Assembly: GCA_015179045.1 (NCBI GenBank)
Contig: WHUZ01000004.1
Location: 2,108,001-2,172,000 of the forward strand
Length of the DNA stretch: 64,000 bases
Reading direction: 5' to 3'
Source: Kalaharituber pfeilii
Lineage: Eukaryota > Ascomycota > Pezizomycetes > Pezizales > Pezizaceae
Position 1 is the stretch's first letter. Every line of letters starts with the position of its first letter. Below, piece after piece: positions 46,611 through 59,626 of this stretch. The notes beneath the pieces were generated by a model. It saw only the letters and a program-made list of their open reading frames with translations, did no database searches and was not told where the DNA came from. The position numbers and the translations under genes are program-made.

Positions 46611-49600
46611 ATGGTATATCCCAGCCAAGAACCTTTTTGCGTCGCCAAGCTAACTTATGACTAGTCAACCTTCAGAGGAGTAGTGGCTGGTACGTCCCTG
46701 ATCCTCACCACTGGTGGCCATGAAGCTAATGATTGTTCATGAAAGAGTTCCCGGATATACGGAGTCAGTATAATCCATGCCAATACTTCCTTGAATTTTC
46801 GTTGATGGTGGTATACAGTCGATTATTTTAGACCACGCCCAGACGCGAGGCCGCCGCTTGCTTGTTTTCTATCACACGTTCATAGGTACACGACGATTGG
46901 CGTGCCCTACATCAATGTTTGCACTTGTCCCTGACACTCGAATCCTAGTGATCACTTACAAGGACTTGAAGGGTTCTATGGGGGCCCATTCATCTATTGT
47001 TCGGAGGCCACCAAGGAAGTAAGTCCTAGCAAGTTTCATTTCTTTGCGGAGGCGGAGGCGGGAACTAATATGACATCTAAAGCTACTCATTCGGTTGGAG
47101 AGACGAGCGCATCGAATAAACTTCGCTAAGAAATTAGTTGAAGCTCATGACTTCACCTATGCAGATAAGAGACCTAAGCTGGTTAGTTTAGCCGAACTTC
47201 AATTTGGAATTCAGGGTAACTTGCTAATACCCCTCAGAAAACGCTACCGCTAGGGACCCCCACAATGATTGAGTTGCAGCATGGGAGGAGCGTTCGAGTC
47301 ACACTTTTTGACGTTAGATTTTGCCGTCAGTATGTGAGGAGTCTGTTGGCTGATTCCAATTCCAGGCAAATCATTGCTCTGGTGCAGTGATGTTCTTGAT
47401 TGAAGATACACGACATTCCATCTTATATACTGGGGATATCCGAGGTATAATACTGGTATCCAGCTCGAGCTCAGCAAGATATTAATAAATGGTATAGCTG
47501 AGCCGTGGTGGGTCGAGTCCATTGCCAGACATCCGGCCCTTATACCATACGCAACGGGAATTAAGCGTTTATCGAGAATATACCTCGACACATCCTATGC
47601 ATCACGGGAGGTATTATACCAAGATCTACCAACCAAGGTCGTTATTGCCTCACTACATTTGCGTTATGCCAGCTGATATGTGATTAGACAGAGGGAATCC
47701 GCCAACTGCTAGAAACCGTCAGTAAATATCCGAAGGACACCATATTTCACTTTAACGCCTGGACCTTTGGGTATGAGGATGTTTGGGTTGCACTTGCGGC
47801 CACATTCGACACCAAGGTACTATTTTGAAAATAAAAACTGTCTTCCCAAAATTAACGAAATTATCACTATAGATTCATGTCGACAAATATCAGCATAGGC
47901 TGTTCCGTTCTATCCGTGATATCGGGGCTTCGGAACAAGGCCCATACTTGAACGGGTTCATTTTTGGAAACAGCAAAGTGGAAGGCCGGTTGACAAATAA
48001 TCCTGAAATTCGTTTTCACTCCTGCGATAGAAAATTAGACTGCATCGGTTTGAGAGGAAAGAAGGTTGTCTACATCATTCCGGTAGTAAATAAAATTGGT
48101 GATGTAGAACTCCAGGAAGTAGGTTTAGGTCAAGGGGATTGTAAGTTGCTTTTATCCACGATCTCACGATAGCTAGAGCTAAGAGCTGATTCTTGTATGT
48201 ATAACAGTGGAGTCACACAGTGAATTGTCTCTTGCAAATGACAATTTGAAGCTGCTGCTCGGTATTCTAGGTTCTCAAGTTTCGAGTAAAGTTCAAGAGC
48301 TCTTAGTATGGGCAAGCCATTCCAGAGGAGAAGCGCTTTCTCTGGATGGGGATGTTGACGAAAAGATTACGTTCACCTTATTGAGTGAAGTCCTGACAAA
48401 AATTGCGGAGACAAAACAGTCTCAGAAACATGAGCCTTCTTTCAATGAGGCAGAGATCAAGCGGCAATGGGATTCAAAAATTGAGGAGCACATAGTGGGA
48501 GAGAATGGTGAATTCCTTCCAACTCGCATCGTATGTCGTTGAACAAAATCTTGGTTGACGGTAGTTGGTCTAACATGGATATAGTCCTTCCCTTACTCGC
48601 GCCATTCCTCATACAACGAACTTCGGCATCTAGTAGGAAAGTTCCGTCCAATAGATGTCTACCCATGTGTGGTAGATGAACAAAATTGGTCAGAAGCCAG
48701 TAGTATTCAGACATTATTTGGCGAACTTTGCACTGGCGATTGCTTCGCTCATGACAATGAAATGCAGCTACAACGTCAGCTCCTGCGAGAGTCCGAAAAA
48801 AGGGACAATGCCGAGACGAAGAATACCCTGGTACTGAGTAATGAATCAAGTCAATTATCTGATGAAGAAACGCAGCGATCGGAATCAGATAATGAATTGA
48901 ATGAACGGAAGTGGTTTCAGCAACTAAATCCACCGGAGTCACTGGACACACGGTGGCATAGTATCCAAACTACCCCCCTTGTGAAAGGGAAGCTCAAGCT
49001 TAAGCGGGAGCCGTCCAACAATGATATCGAAGGGATAGGCACTGAAATTCCAGTCGCAAAAAGGGTCAAGGGGGCAGGCACCTACAAGGAAGTAATAATT
49101 GATCAGACAGTGGGACAACAAAGGAATATGGATGTTCAGAATTCGGTTTCTGCATACAGGAACTCTGTGGATGAGCACATTGGTACTGTTAATCTTGAAG
49201 GTGAATGGGCAGAGATACAATTGACGAGCAAATCCTCAACGCCTTCAACGGACTTGGAAGGGAACATAAGGGCCTCTCTGGCATGCGATCGTGCTGACTC
49301 TACCCACCCAAAGTCGTTAGAGAGAATATCCGAAGTCAACAGTCAGAGAAAACATCCTTCTTCATCTGTTACTGATCTTGTTTGTCAGAATGCTATACCT
49401 CACCAAGCTCTCCAACCCGAGATAGTTGGCTCTCAGAACAGAAGACTGTCGAAGCAGAGCTCTTCCTCTGTCGCTATGTCATTCTTATACACGTTGAATC
49501 CTAAGAGGACTTTCAGGAAAAATCCCATAGGCCATTTACCACTGTATCTTCCTGCAAGCGTGAAGTCGGAAGAGGACTTTGATATTAAAAGATTTCAAGA

Positions 49601-49703
49601 AGGCGCATTAGCAGCACTTGGATTTGGTGGACAATCGTGGTGGAATATAAAGCTACAATCTACGCGTACAGAATGGAGATACAGAGAAGAGGAGGAACTC
49701 TAG
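46611..49703 (+). CDS. Artemis/SNM1-type metallo-beta-lactamase/beta-CASP nuclease (804 aa)
   Basis: Thirteen exons: 46611-46613, 46665-46689, 46746-46763, 46819-46885, 46949-47018, 47083-47181, 47238-47312, 47366-47444, 47498-47637, 47688-47816, 47873-48140, 48208-48530, 48585-49703; all phases agree. The metal-binding motif HVHSDH (H35, H37, D39, H40), ANHC (H122) and YTGDIR (D143) define the metallo-beta-lactamase core. YLDTSYA (D176), FHFNAWTFGYEDVW (H213) and PYSRHSSYNEL (H439) are the beta-CASP motifs. It fits fungal Artemis-like (DCLRE1C-type) DNA repair nucleases acting on DNA ends and hairpins in the nucleus. The last 300 residues are divergent and Ser/Glu-rich, with a basic patch (AKRVKG). 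The first exon is only the ATG, split by an intron with branch-like GCTAAC; without it no Met precedes STFRGVV. It starts 375 bp right of the TIR element. Confidence 0.9.
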
Positions 49704-50134
49704 CTTTCTATTACAGTATGTACTAATATACCAATGAAACTTCTCACATATTTTGATCAGCATTACTAGTTGGATTCCTAAGTCTTCGGACAAACTAACA
49801 CTTCTTAATTATGTAAGATGTCCGGGGATTCAAAACTCCGGCTAGTTCTCTCATGCCAGGCCTTTTCAGGCATTGGTTTATGGTAGAGTTGGCTATTAAG
49901 TGTTGTAATAAACCGCATAAAATTGAAACTGAGGGTAAATTAAGGCCTCATGTATGAGAGCAACCAACATATTTGCTTAATAAGCGAATCCATGGAAGGT
50001 CTTGGCGTGGGACTACTGCATTACAAGCTCATCCGTAGCCATGTTCCTAGAACTCCAGTTACCGAATTGAGCACCTCCCCCTGCAGGACATAAACTTTAA
50101 GTGCATGAACAACACACAATGTTGAAAGCCGGAC
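49704..50134. other. Intergenic
   Basis: A short spacer with the 3' flank of the nuclease gene and the probable promoter of the next gene. I see no repeat or gene. Confidence 0.5.
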
Positions 50135-51736
50135 ATGGAGTGTATCACGAAATTCAAAAGACTTCGTGGACTACGAAAAACCAATTATCTCATGCACCGA
50201 GAGCTTTTTGGTGATCAGAATGGGGCACACCGACCACCTATGACAAAGAAGCATCTACCGCGTGTTTCCATAACAAAGCTTGACAATGGCGACTTGAAAC
50301 GCCACATTGTATGTTGGTTTCGTTTTCCTCAAAAACAACAAACGTATGCTAAGCTCTCCAAGGTTGTAGGTGAGAGGCCAACATACCCCTATCACATCGT
50401 TTCTATACGAAAGCCGTCAAGTTGGTGCTATGCTGAGGCAGGAGGTGAGTGTTGAAACTTGATGTTTATTTGCATTCTTTGCTTTTAACACACTTTTTTT
50501 TTTGAGAGCAGCACTTCAGATTGACGTGGAAGATGGGTATACGGATGGCACGGGTGGCAGTATTGTTTTTTGGAAGCTCGTAAACAATGACGAGTCAACC
50601 AAGGAGGTAGACATTCGACTGCAGCAGGTCGAATCACATGCGCGGATGGAACCCGGAATCGACTACTCCGATAAACACTTGGCTTCAGCATTTACAGCAT
50701 GGGACGTGCTGAGAGACCACTGCGCCCAAGTTCTATTCTGGAAAGGGGATCATTATTCAGTTCTGCAATTTCGGTATGGGAGTGAGAATTGCATTATTGA
50801 AATAGGAAGATACACAGCCCTTGTTGGGGCTTGCTTCTTGGGACTGAATCATACTACTGGGAATGGAATTGAGTATGATGATGGAGCTGTTGTATCCGCA
50901 GTCTTTGCATCATCGGTGTACTTCTATGAACCATTTGGATGGGCTCCTGGGCGGCGTGTAAGTGGTTTCCATTCAACGTCATGACGATGGCATGTCAGAC
51001 TAACTATCGCTGAATACCAGGTTCCGGAGTTAAGACATTGGTACACTACTTCAGAAACCTTACAGGATGTTGAGCCCATTTCAATTGGGAGAAAGTCATT
51101 TATTCCTCGAGTATCTGTCTTGAAGCTTGATATATTTATCAGACAGTTCTTGACCCAAAAATTTTCACTCCAATTTGCCACCAAGCAGCCACAGCTGCAA
51201 AAGATGTTTTCGAATTATGTGCGGAGAAAAGCGGGAATTCGAGCGGGGAAACAGGTGATTGAAACTTACATTACCTAAATTGAGGGGAAGAAGGTGGAGG
51301 TAACTAATGATTAACCTAACAGCGAAGTAAAGATTTTGAGACTACCAACATTGCCGTTGGGGCAGTCGAGCGTGTCACCGGGAGCTACTATTTCTTTCTC
51401 CTCCAGCTGGATCACACCAAGCGAATGGTCCAGCCGGTGATAGCCCGTGCCCTATCTTCGGATGAAAGCGAGAATATTTTTAGTCCTGAGAACCTGTCAA
51501 TCAAATCAGGTTATATGATCTTTTATGAAGCTATCAAGCGAATCATAGGAGGCCTATATGTTGACACTGGATTTCTCTCCCACGACTGCAACCGAACTTG
51601 TGCTAACATACCTGGAAACATGGTGAAGAGTCTTTGCCGTTATCATAGCGAGGCTAAGGCAATGGAAGAGATAAGATTGGATGAATGCGGTATTATCCTC
51701 GAAGGTTGGAGGGGTGCTTCTGAAACACAGGACTGA
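50135..51736 (+). CDS. Orphan protein of unknown function (467 aa)
   Basis: Exons: 50135-50444, 50512-50957, 51021-51254, 51323-51736; introns GTGAGT..GCAG, GTAAGT..CCAG and GTGATT..ACAG, and the frame closes exactly. I recognise no family. The composition is that of a folded globular protein (few repeats, balanced charge). Blocks that might help a search are YLMHRELFGDQNG, ITKLDNGDLKRHIVCWFRFP, DHCAQVLFWKGDHYSVLQFR, ALVGACFLGLNH, SSVYFYEPFGWAPGRR, VLKLDIFIRQFLTQKF and FEAIKR-like YEAIKRIIGGLYVDTGF. It has no signal peptide and no obvious membrane segment. It lies tandem to the nuclease gene, 431 bp downstream. The start is the first ATG of the frame; a longer upstream exon cannot be excluded. 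Confidence 0.7.
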
Positions 51737-54105
51737 CGCAGCCTACCTATACATTACGTTTGTATTTTGCAGGTGCCAATTGAAAATCCTGCGCAGCTGA
51801 AGTTCACTCTACGTTTTTTTTCCCCCCACCCCTATCATGTAGTACGTAGCAGCGGGATTGCGAAAAATTGATACACCGTATCCCTGCTCGACATGGTCAA
51901 TTTTCAAAACCAACCTACTGTACTAGGACTCTCCACTCGAAGTCGATAAGGAGCTAGAGTTGAGGATAGGCAGATCTTTATGTAGCCTTATCTGCTTGCT
52001 TCTGCCATGGATCTTGTGATAGAGATTAAGCAACAGCTCCCCAAGTGCGAATGCGTAACTGCGTACATCTTTTCTAGTCTCGGCACCGAGGCATCATCTC
52101 TTTCGCAATTTTCCATTATATTGAGGAATATTGATGATTTCAGAGAGAGGCTCAATGGTCCTTGACAAAAAAAAAAAAAAAAAAAAAAGGGTACAATAAC
52201 CGTCGAATTGAGTTCATAGTGCTAACGTGAAGCGTGAACTTTACCGAAGTCTGGGTACACTTCTTTCCAACTTTTTTTTTTTTTCTTTTCACTTCTTAAA
52301 AGTCTTCAAGCGTCATGCAAGAAAGATGAGAGAGAACTGCATGAAAATACTGCATGGAAACACTGCAAGTGTTCAATTGGTGCTTTCTTTCCATTTTTTT
52401 TTCTCCATTTTTTTTCTCCATTTTTTTTCTCTTTTTTTTTTTTTTTTTCCCTCGTTGGGCCTGTCCTCTTCACTCATCCTGTACTGTATTCACATGTTTA
52501 TACCACCTAGGAGCGCTCTCCTGAACACCAAAGCACCTGCTCTTCCCCGTACTGGAGGACATGCCTCGGGAAGTCTCGTCCCTTTAACCAGGCCGTGATA
52601 CATGTGCCATTATTGCGTGCATGAGAATGTGGTGGGCGTCTGCGAGGGCTGGTGCAGCAGCAAGCAGATTGGGTCTCATGCCAGCAGCAAATCAGCAGTC
52701 GCACACGAAGATGGACGCTGACACAAGGTGCGCGAGGCTAATGCACACCAGCCCCAAAATCCGGAGTCTTGACTTGCTATCATAAACGCCCCTGGCTGCG
52801 GGTTCGTCATGAAAGATCGCCCGCTGCATCCTGGGGGCCTCCCAGCGCCTGAGCACCCTCTCTCCAGCCAGCGCTGCACTGGGCGTACTGTACTCGTAGC
52901 ACACCCGCGTGCTTGTAGCTTGGCGGCAGCGTCAGTTTTGGGGTTGAAACCGCTGGTGCAGCCCGCTGCAGCCCGCTGCAGCAATCCTCTTAGCTCGAAT
53001 CGCTCTAGCCAATGCAGGTACGAGCACGGCCTCAGAGGACGGAGAAGCAGCGGCGGGAAAATTCTGCTACAGTGCTCTATGATGCGGAGCAGCAGGACGT
53101 GTCGGATTGGTGCTGCCGTCTGCTGGTGTGTGTGTGTGCTGTTGGCGCTGCCATTGTTGGCGGAGCAGTCGAGATCCGCCCTGCCTGCTATCTATCATAC
53201 CGTGCCGTATCATTCAGTAGCAGTACAGTACGTTTACAGGCGGCAGCGCGGGAGCAACGCACCGGGCACGTGGGCCCTGAGCGCCTGAGTGCCCGAGTGC
53301 CCGAGTGCCGTGCCCGCGCTCCGAAGAGGCAGGTGCTCGCTGGCGGCCAGAGTGGGAGGGGCGAGCCGATGCGGGCGGCCTGCGCGTGGTGCACCGGCGG
53401 ATCTGTCTCGCGGCGGGCGTGGCTGCGGCCTGCCTCTGGCGATGTCTGCGGCGGTGGCTGTCTGCTGCCTGCTGCCTGCTGCCTGCTGCCTCGCTGCCAC
53501 CGTCCGGGAGGCAGCGTGTGCACCTGGTGGCACGCCCCCCCACACCCCCATCATCATCATCACCATCATCACCGAGGCCGTTCAGCCATTCATTGTCGCC
53601 GACCACCCCCCCCCCCTCTTCACCCAGCAGCCTATCGCAAGCCCGCTGTTTGCTTGCTTGCGTGCAGCTATTAATATTGTTAACTGCTATTCGCGGCTGC
53701 TCCGCTGCGTTCATCCTGCCGTCATTCGCCTTCTTTTTTGCTCTACTGTGTCTGCTTGCTCTGCCTTTTCTTCTCAGGCCCCTTGGCTCATTTACAATAC
53801 TACCCTTCCCCCTCCCCCTTCACTCCCGGGTTATTTCCTGCAAATTACCCACACATTCAGATTTGCATACATTTCGACGGCGGGAGGGGCGAAACTAAAG
53901 TACTTACAGCCATTCTTGCGTCCATCAAACAAAAACGCAGCACAATCGATAGGGAATAGGCCCCCCAGATTCTACCATAGCTCGCCCCACCCCTCCCCAC
54001 GTCTTCACGCACCCCTTCGCCTACCCGTCCTAAGCGTCCCAAGCATTTAGTCCAACACTGCCTCATTTGCGAGAATTAAACATTATTTATGACCGCGAAA
54101 CCACC
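51737..54105. other. Intergenic DNA with T-rich and GC-rich microsatellites
   Basis: No gene is supported. An A-tract (52167-52188) and a T-rich array of CCATTTTTTTT units (about 52391-52449) are followed by GC-rich DNA from 52500 to 53650. That part has CTGCCTG repeats (53461-53490) and CAT repeats (about 53549-53572), where overlapping frames on both strands are open only because of composition. GTCTCGGCACC after TA at 52075-52087 resembles the mobile-element ends. The last few hundred bases are CT-rich and probably promoter and leader for the 54106 gene. Confidence 0.55.
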
Positions 54106-56423
54106 ATGTCTTCACTTGATTCCCAAGACTACGGCTCGCTTGACGTCTTGACCTCCACACTGCTCCGACAGAACTCGAACAGAACTAATAGTGTTGCCAT
54201 ACTGCGTGAAAAAGGTGTTAAATGCTGCTGTGAAAACGAGTCTTGTTCTTTTTTCATGGAAAGCAAAGCACTACTGCAGGAGTTAGAGAAGGATGTTCAG
54301 ACAGCGGCATCATTAGGAAAAGCATTGCTAGAACGACATCAACACACCTTGCTGGAAGCCTCCAGCGAAAGGAAGAAATTACAGCATGCGATTGAAGAGA
54401 CGGAAAAGCGAAATGCACACCTAGAAGCGGAGCTCAATCAGTTGGAGTCGGAGAACTCGCGCACGGTAGATGAGAACAGAAAGCTGCTTGTCCAGCTCGA
54501 GGAATACAACCAGGGCATGACATCAAATGAAATAAAAATACAGGAGATGCAGGGAGATCTTGATGCTGTTCATGTGCGTTTATAAACTATTCTATTTTCG
54601 TTTTAAGTTCCAGCCCATACACATGTCCATTCCCGCCGTACATAGCAATACTGACCCGAAGGTGCGGATGTTAGGACGAACTTGCGCGTGTGTCTGCTGC
54701 GGCCGCGAAAGCACAAATATTCGAGACACAGCTGTCGGCGTTAGAGAGCGAGCAAATTGAGTTAAAAAAACTCGTTTCGAAAACGAAAGAAGACGAAAAG
54801 GCGGCTGTGGCACGATGGAGGCAAGCGGAGCGCACCATCTCGGAACTGACTGCGGAAGTAGAACGAATAGAACGGGAGCATCGGATGGAAAAAGCAAGGG
54901 CACAGAATCTTATGGACCGCTTGGAAAAACGACAGCTTGCAGAGCGACGAAATGGAACAATGCCATCAGCTTTAGCGGAACGGACAGCAATTTCTCAATT
55001 TATGAGGGATATCCTAGCTGAAAACAACCGTCTACAGACTGGGCTCGCAGAGTTGAGGGACATGCTATTAGCAAGCCAGGAGGAGGTTGGGGAGCTGCGG
55101 GAACAACTGTTACAGTTCACAAACGTGGAGGGTGGAGAGGCACAAGTTCCATTGAGTCGTGAGTTATCAACAGATATTAGCAGGCTTCCTCTTGGAATCC
55201 CTGCTGTCAAACCAGAACTGCATTTCCATCATCATGTCCACAAGGAGAAATCCATTACAAGGAGGGTCAAGCGAAGAGGGCGAAATGGTTTGACGTTGGA
55301 TCACCCGAGACGGAGCACAGAATCACAAGGCACAGACCCGATGACACCCACAACCCCTGCGTCTATGCAACAGCATCGGTGGTCTCAGTACTCTAATCAT
55401 ACACGCAGCACTTCAGGCAGAGGGTTTCCGTCTTCCGGATCTCCACAGTCAATTTCAACGTTTAGGGATTCGAGTATTTTTGACCGGAGCTTCGATGTAG
55501 ACTCAACAAGGCCGAGTACAGCTGATACTGAATGGGACTCTGCCTCGGTTCAGAAGTTTGGGGGGAAAAACCGTCGCAGCCCACGGGAGTCAACTGGCGG
55601 CCCACCCTTCTCCTTTCTATACACGGAAGAAATCCCAGAGAATCCCGCAGAAGATGAGGCCGGAGCAGAGTATGAGGAAGACGAAACTGAAGGCAACTCC
55701 GCACCTAACAACTGTCTGGTGGAGGGGCATGAGAATTACGAGGAAGAACACACTCGAACAAATACTCGATCATCATCTCCTGGAGCACGTTCAATGCTTC
55801 GCAAGTCTGCTTCGCATGAAAGTCTTCTTGTACCTGCACATTCCACTTACCACGTCCCGCTGGTACCGGCATCATTTAATCCTACAAGCCCGGCCGCCAT
55901 TGCAGCGGCTGCGGCCTCGAAGGCCCAAGCTATGTCGTCTCGAGGTGGTTCTTCAGGTAATGGAGATTCTGCAGCCTATCACCACCTCCTTCTAGCAGGA
56001 GGATCTATACGAGGCAAGGGTTTAGCGAGAAGTAAGACCAGTAAAATGGGGTGGTTTGGCGGGTGGGGCTGGGGGGCTACACCGTTCGGCTCTTACCGCA
56101 GATTAACATCAACTGAAGATTCCTCAGAGACTGATTCTATTATCCCAACTCCAAGCAGCAGCGGTGCAAAGTCCCCTGCAATTTCCATCGCAAGCCTGAA
56201 TGGCAAGTCTGCACCAGCTCCTGTTGTGCTTGCTGCGGATGGAGCAGCAATTTCAACCGGAACTTCACCGGCCAAATCAGTCTACAGTGCGAGAGGCGGG
56301 AACCATGGCAGTAGCCCTATAAGTAGGCCTGTGGAAAGCAAACCGGTGCCAATTGCCTTGTATAAAAGCATAGTAGAGGAGCAGCTACTGCAGGAGAGCT
56401 TGATGGAGAGCATGCAGATGTAG
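54106..56423 (+). CDS. Ascomycete coiled-coil protein of unknown function (738 aa)
   Basis: Exons: 54106-54573 and 54675-56423 (intron GTGCGT..TTAG). I chose ATG 54106 (CACCATGT context, MSSLDSQDYGSLDVLTS) over the in-frame ATG at 54067. Residues about 20-35 (RQNSNRTNSVAILREKG) are followed by long coiled coil from about 60 to 330 (QELEKDVQTAASLGKALLER, LSALESEQIELKKLVSKTKE, AVARWRQAERTISELTAEVE, AISQFMRDILAENNRLQTGL, LASQEEVGELREQLL). Then comes a His cluster (ELHFHHHVHKEK), a basic patch (RRVKRRGRNG) and a long Ser/Pro/acid-rich disordered tail. I recall similar uncharacterised proteins across filamentous ascomycetes with the same coiled coil and HHH motif. A structural or cytoskeletal role is only inference. 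Confidence 0.8.
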
Positions 56424-59400
56424 GACACAGCTCGACTGGAATGGATCCCTAATCAAGCTTGAACATTACATTTTGGATTTTGATTCATAGCACTTCTAGG
56501 AAGATATTGACTAGATTTTTTTTTTTTTTTCCCCTCTTCCCACTCCTTTACGGATATACCATTTCTTTTGTTCTCTTCTTTCATCCCTTTCTTCATCACT
56601 CATTGTTCGGATTTTTGTACAGTTTTATACCCTTTTAATTTATTTTTTATATCATTCAGACGTCGCTGTTCATTGGTCGGTTGGGAATGGTCTTAAATTC
56701 TACTTTTTTGGGGCTTGGAACTATCACATGATGACTATCACGAAGGGCGTTGGTTCTTTTTTTCCTTTGTTTCAACTGCTATTTGCGTTCGATTAGGGAA
56801 TCTTAGCATTCCTTCATTTTTTTCCTTTGAGCTTCTCGCATATAATTCCTTTCTTAGTCGATTTTTCTTTTCTTTTTTTTTTTTTTTTTTTTGGGAGGGT
56901 ATTGCACTGGGTTTTTTTTTGCTGGGAACATGTTTGTGTGAATTGTAACGAAAAACTTTTTTTCTGGAAATTATATGTTTTCTGAGGGTTTTTATAAACA
57001 ATATTGTTGCCACTCGGTCTACTTTTGCTTCATATTTTACTTTATGATGTTTTTCTGACTTGTTAGCTATGGATTTTGTAATACCAGCCTTTTCTCTCTT
57101 TCTTTCTTTTTCTTTTTTCTCTTTTTTTTCTTTCTTTCTTTTTTTTCTTTTTCGTTTCCTTTGTCAATTTGAAACTGTGACATACGACAGAATGAATAGG
57201 TATTTGGGAGGGAAAGGCAAATTTGGGGAGGGAGGAAGGATGGGCAAGCTGGGCATTTGATTTTGTAAATTTTCTTGCTCTGGAGTGGATGGATGGATAC
57301 TGGATGTGACTTGACAGCGTTGGTTTTGCTGACGGATGGATGGATGGATGGATTGGGACGGCAGGATGCATGCATTAGACAGACGGAATACATCATCGTC
57401 CATATATCTTATAATACATGTTTCTTCAAGCGGGATGAGGGCAACATGTGCTCCATCGATGCGACTCATTATCATAATACCATCTTTTTTTTTGAGAAGT
57501 TAGTCAATGCACAAGTTTTTGGTATCAGCTGCATGGTATTACACTTTACCCTTCTTGTCTTGTCAGTGTTGTTTATTTCTTGTACGACCGCCGGATAAAG
57601 TGGAATACGGAGTATTGAAGCACCTGATTTCAGGCCTAAATAGCTACGTGCCCCCATGTCATAACAGTTTCCACTGCATTGGAACCTCCAGGGTAAGCAA
57701 TAACAAATTGCCTAAGTACAACAATGTAGCAACGTCAGGTCTGTATTGCTCCGAAATCTGTGTTTGAGGAAAAGAACAAGAACAAGCTGTTGGCATAGGT
57801 TTTAACTCAAATGCCAAGCTACAGAGAAGGAATTCGCGGTCTCCGGAGGATTACTACTTTGGGTAGACAGGAAGACAAAAGAACACATCGTCTGTCCTAG
57901 CAACCCTGCGTCCCAATGCAATCCTCATTTCCAGCTGGATGTTGTAGGCGTAGCTTGAAGCCTTTGAATTCGGACTTGGCAATTCGCATAGAAGCTCCTT
58001 GCTCCGGTTCTATTCAGACGATCTCTGACCTTTGTATAGCTTGATGCGATATGCGCTGTTAGTCCTTTCTCACCATTTGGATCTTGCTCTAAAATTCCGA
58101 GGTGCCTTGTCCAATTTCTACACTACACCATTCTTGTTTCTTGTGCCTTTGATAAAAACACTCCAATGATCCTTCACAAATGCTAAATCCAGAGTACTCG
58201 AACCACTTGATCTGGGTGCTTGACTGAGTACTAGTAGAAGAAGATGCATGCAGTTGCAGGTTTGTTTGGTACTCCCCATTTCTTGCACATTTTCGAGAGA
58301 CTGAGGCTGCTGTAAGCTCGGCTCTGTCCTGGGGCTCCCCCAAATCTTGAGGTTTCGACATAGATGAGGTACTGGGTGTAGGTAATAGAAGGAAAAACTC
58401 ATTGCGGGAGATTCATTGTATAAAGTGTATGGGTTGCCTGTAGACCTTTGCTGGCACGGGAGAGAGAAGAATAGTGTATAGTTTTGATAAGAACGCCTCT
58501 TGCAAGTCTCTGATACTTCGCTGAGTCTCAAAGGTCCCTCATGCGTGCACCAAGGCAACTCATTACTCAAAGCGCAAGTTGTAGGTAGTGTTGAGGAGTT
58601 TGCACTGCAGTATTGACCGCCTATCCGAAGTATTGAGGGTGTCAAGTTTGATTCGATATATAGGTATTCGAAACTGGTATTGCGGTTGCTCAAGCCTAAG
58701 TCGATTGGCTATGCCTCGTGCCGGGATTGAACGTGCATTACCTTCTTCCTCTTCAGGGTATAGCGTCCTACCATTAGTTTTTCAGCGCTATGCCTTTTAA
58801 CTTTGTACCCCCAATTGCCTAATATGCAGCTTGCCCCCATGGCTGTTCAAGAAGCTGCTCAATGGGCTGGCAGATGACCTGTATTTGACGAGCTGTTCCA
58901 CAAGCTATTCCACAAGCTGTTCCACCGGTTTGTCCACAGTTCGTTCAAAAAGCTGATCAGCGAATGGACAATGGAGTCATTCCACGAGCTGTTCTACAGG
59001 GTGTTGGTCAACGGATTGTCCACCGCGCTCGCCGGAGAGGATCCAACTCACTTCATCCACATCTTCTAGTGTGCATTCGGGGGTTCAGTTCAGCTTTTGC
59101 AGAAATAGCTCTCTGGTATGGATATAATAGATGGTGATTCAGAGAGGGGGGAAAGTTTGTGGCGTTCTATTGTAAGAGCGAGACAATTGCAGCTGGATCT
59201 GGCAACATTGCAATCGATCTAATGGTTTGGGTGTCCTCAGGTCGAAAGTAGTAGCAGTAGTAGCAAGTGCCAAACTGGGTAATACGTCACTAGTGCCCAC
59301 GTGACGCCAAGCACGTTTGACATTAGCTCACATGAAACTTCTCTCGTTTTTTTCATCATCGGAATTCCATTGGACTGTTGAACCCCAATCCTGTCTTTGC

Positions 59401-59626
59401 ATCAAGTGAAGCCCGAATTGAAATAAAAAACACTACGCCGACAATCAGTGCAGGAATATCCTGACGATATACCTAACCTACGCAAAAGGGATTACAAGCT
59501 CGCGCAACATACAGACTTTCGGTACTGCGAATTCGACGTTCTCAAGAACCAATTTGAAAACGAGATTTAGAAGCACACACCCCAACGTATCACCACCGAC
59601 CCAACCAGCACTCCCATCAGTAAACA
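56424..59626. other. Intergenic; T-rich leader-like tracts, GGAT microsatellite, short 12-bp repeat
   Basis: The left part (56424-57170) is T-rich and likely includes the 3' end of the coiled-coil gene transcript. A GGAT array lies at 57333-57352. A 191-codon minus frame at 58118-58693 matches nothing I know and has no supporting introns. At 58884-58930 CTGTTCCACAAG-type 12-mers repeat imperfectly. The last 300 bases before 59627 should hold the Tom6 promoter. Confidence 0.5.

Noticed and set aside
53188..54050. Overlapping frames of 110-253 codons on both strands
   Set aside because: GC-rich composition and short repeats keep all frames open; no recognisable domain, no intron pattern, and it lies just upstream of a real gene.
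58118..58693. 191-codon minus-strand frame
   Set aside because: No recognised motif, no supporting introns and Cys/Ser/Leu-rich random-looking translation; not strong enough to call.
58711..58790. tRNA-like T-arm (TTCAATC) and A-box-like sequence on the minus strand
   Set aside because: The acceptor stem does not pair, the T-stem has mismatches and no clean anticodon stem forms; at most a tRNA or SINE remnant.
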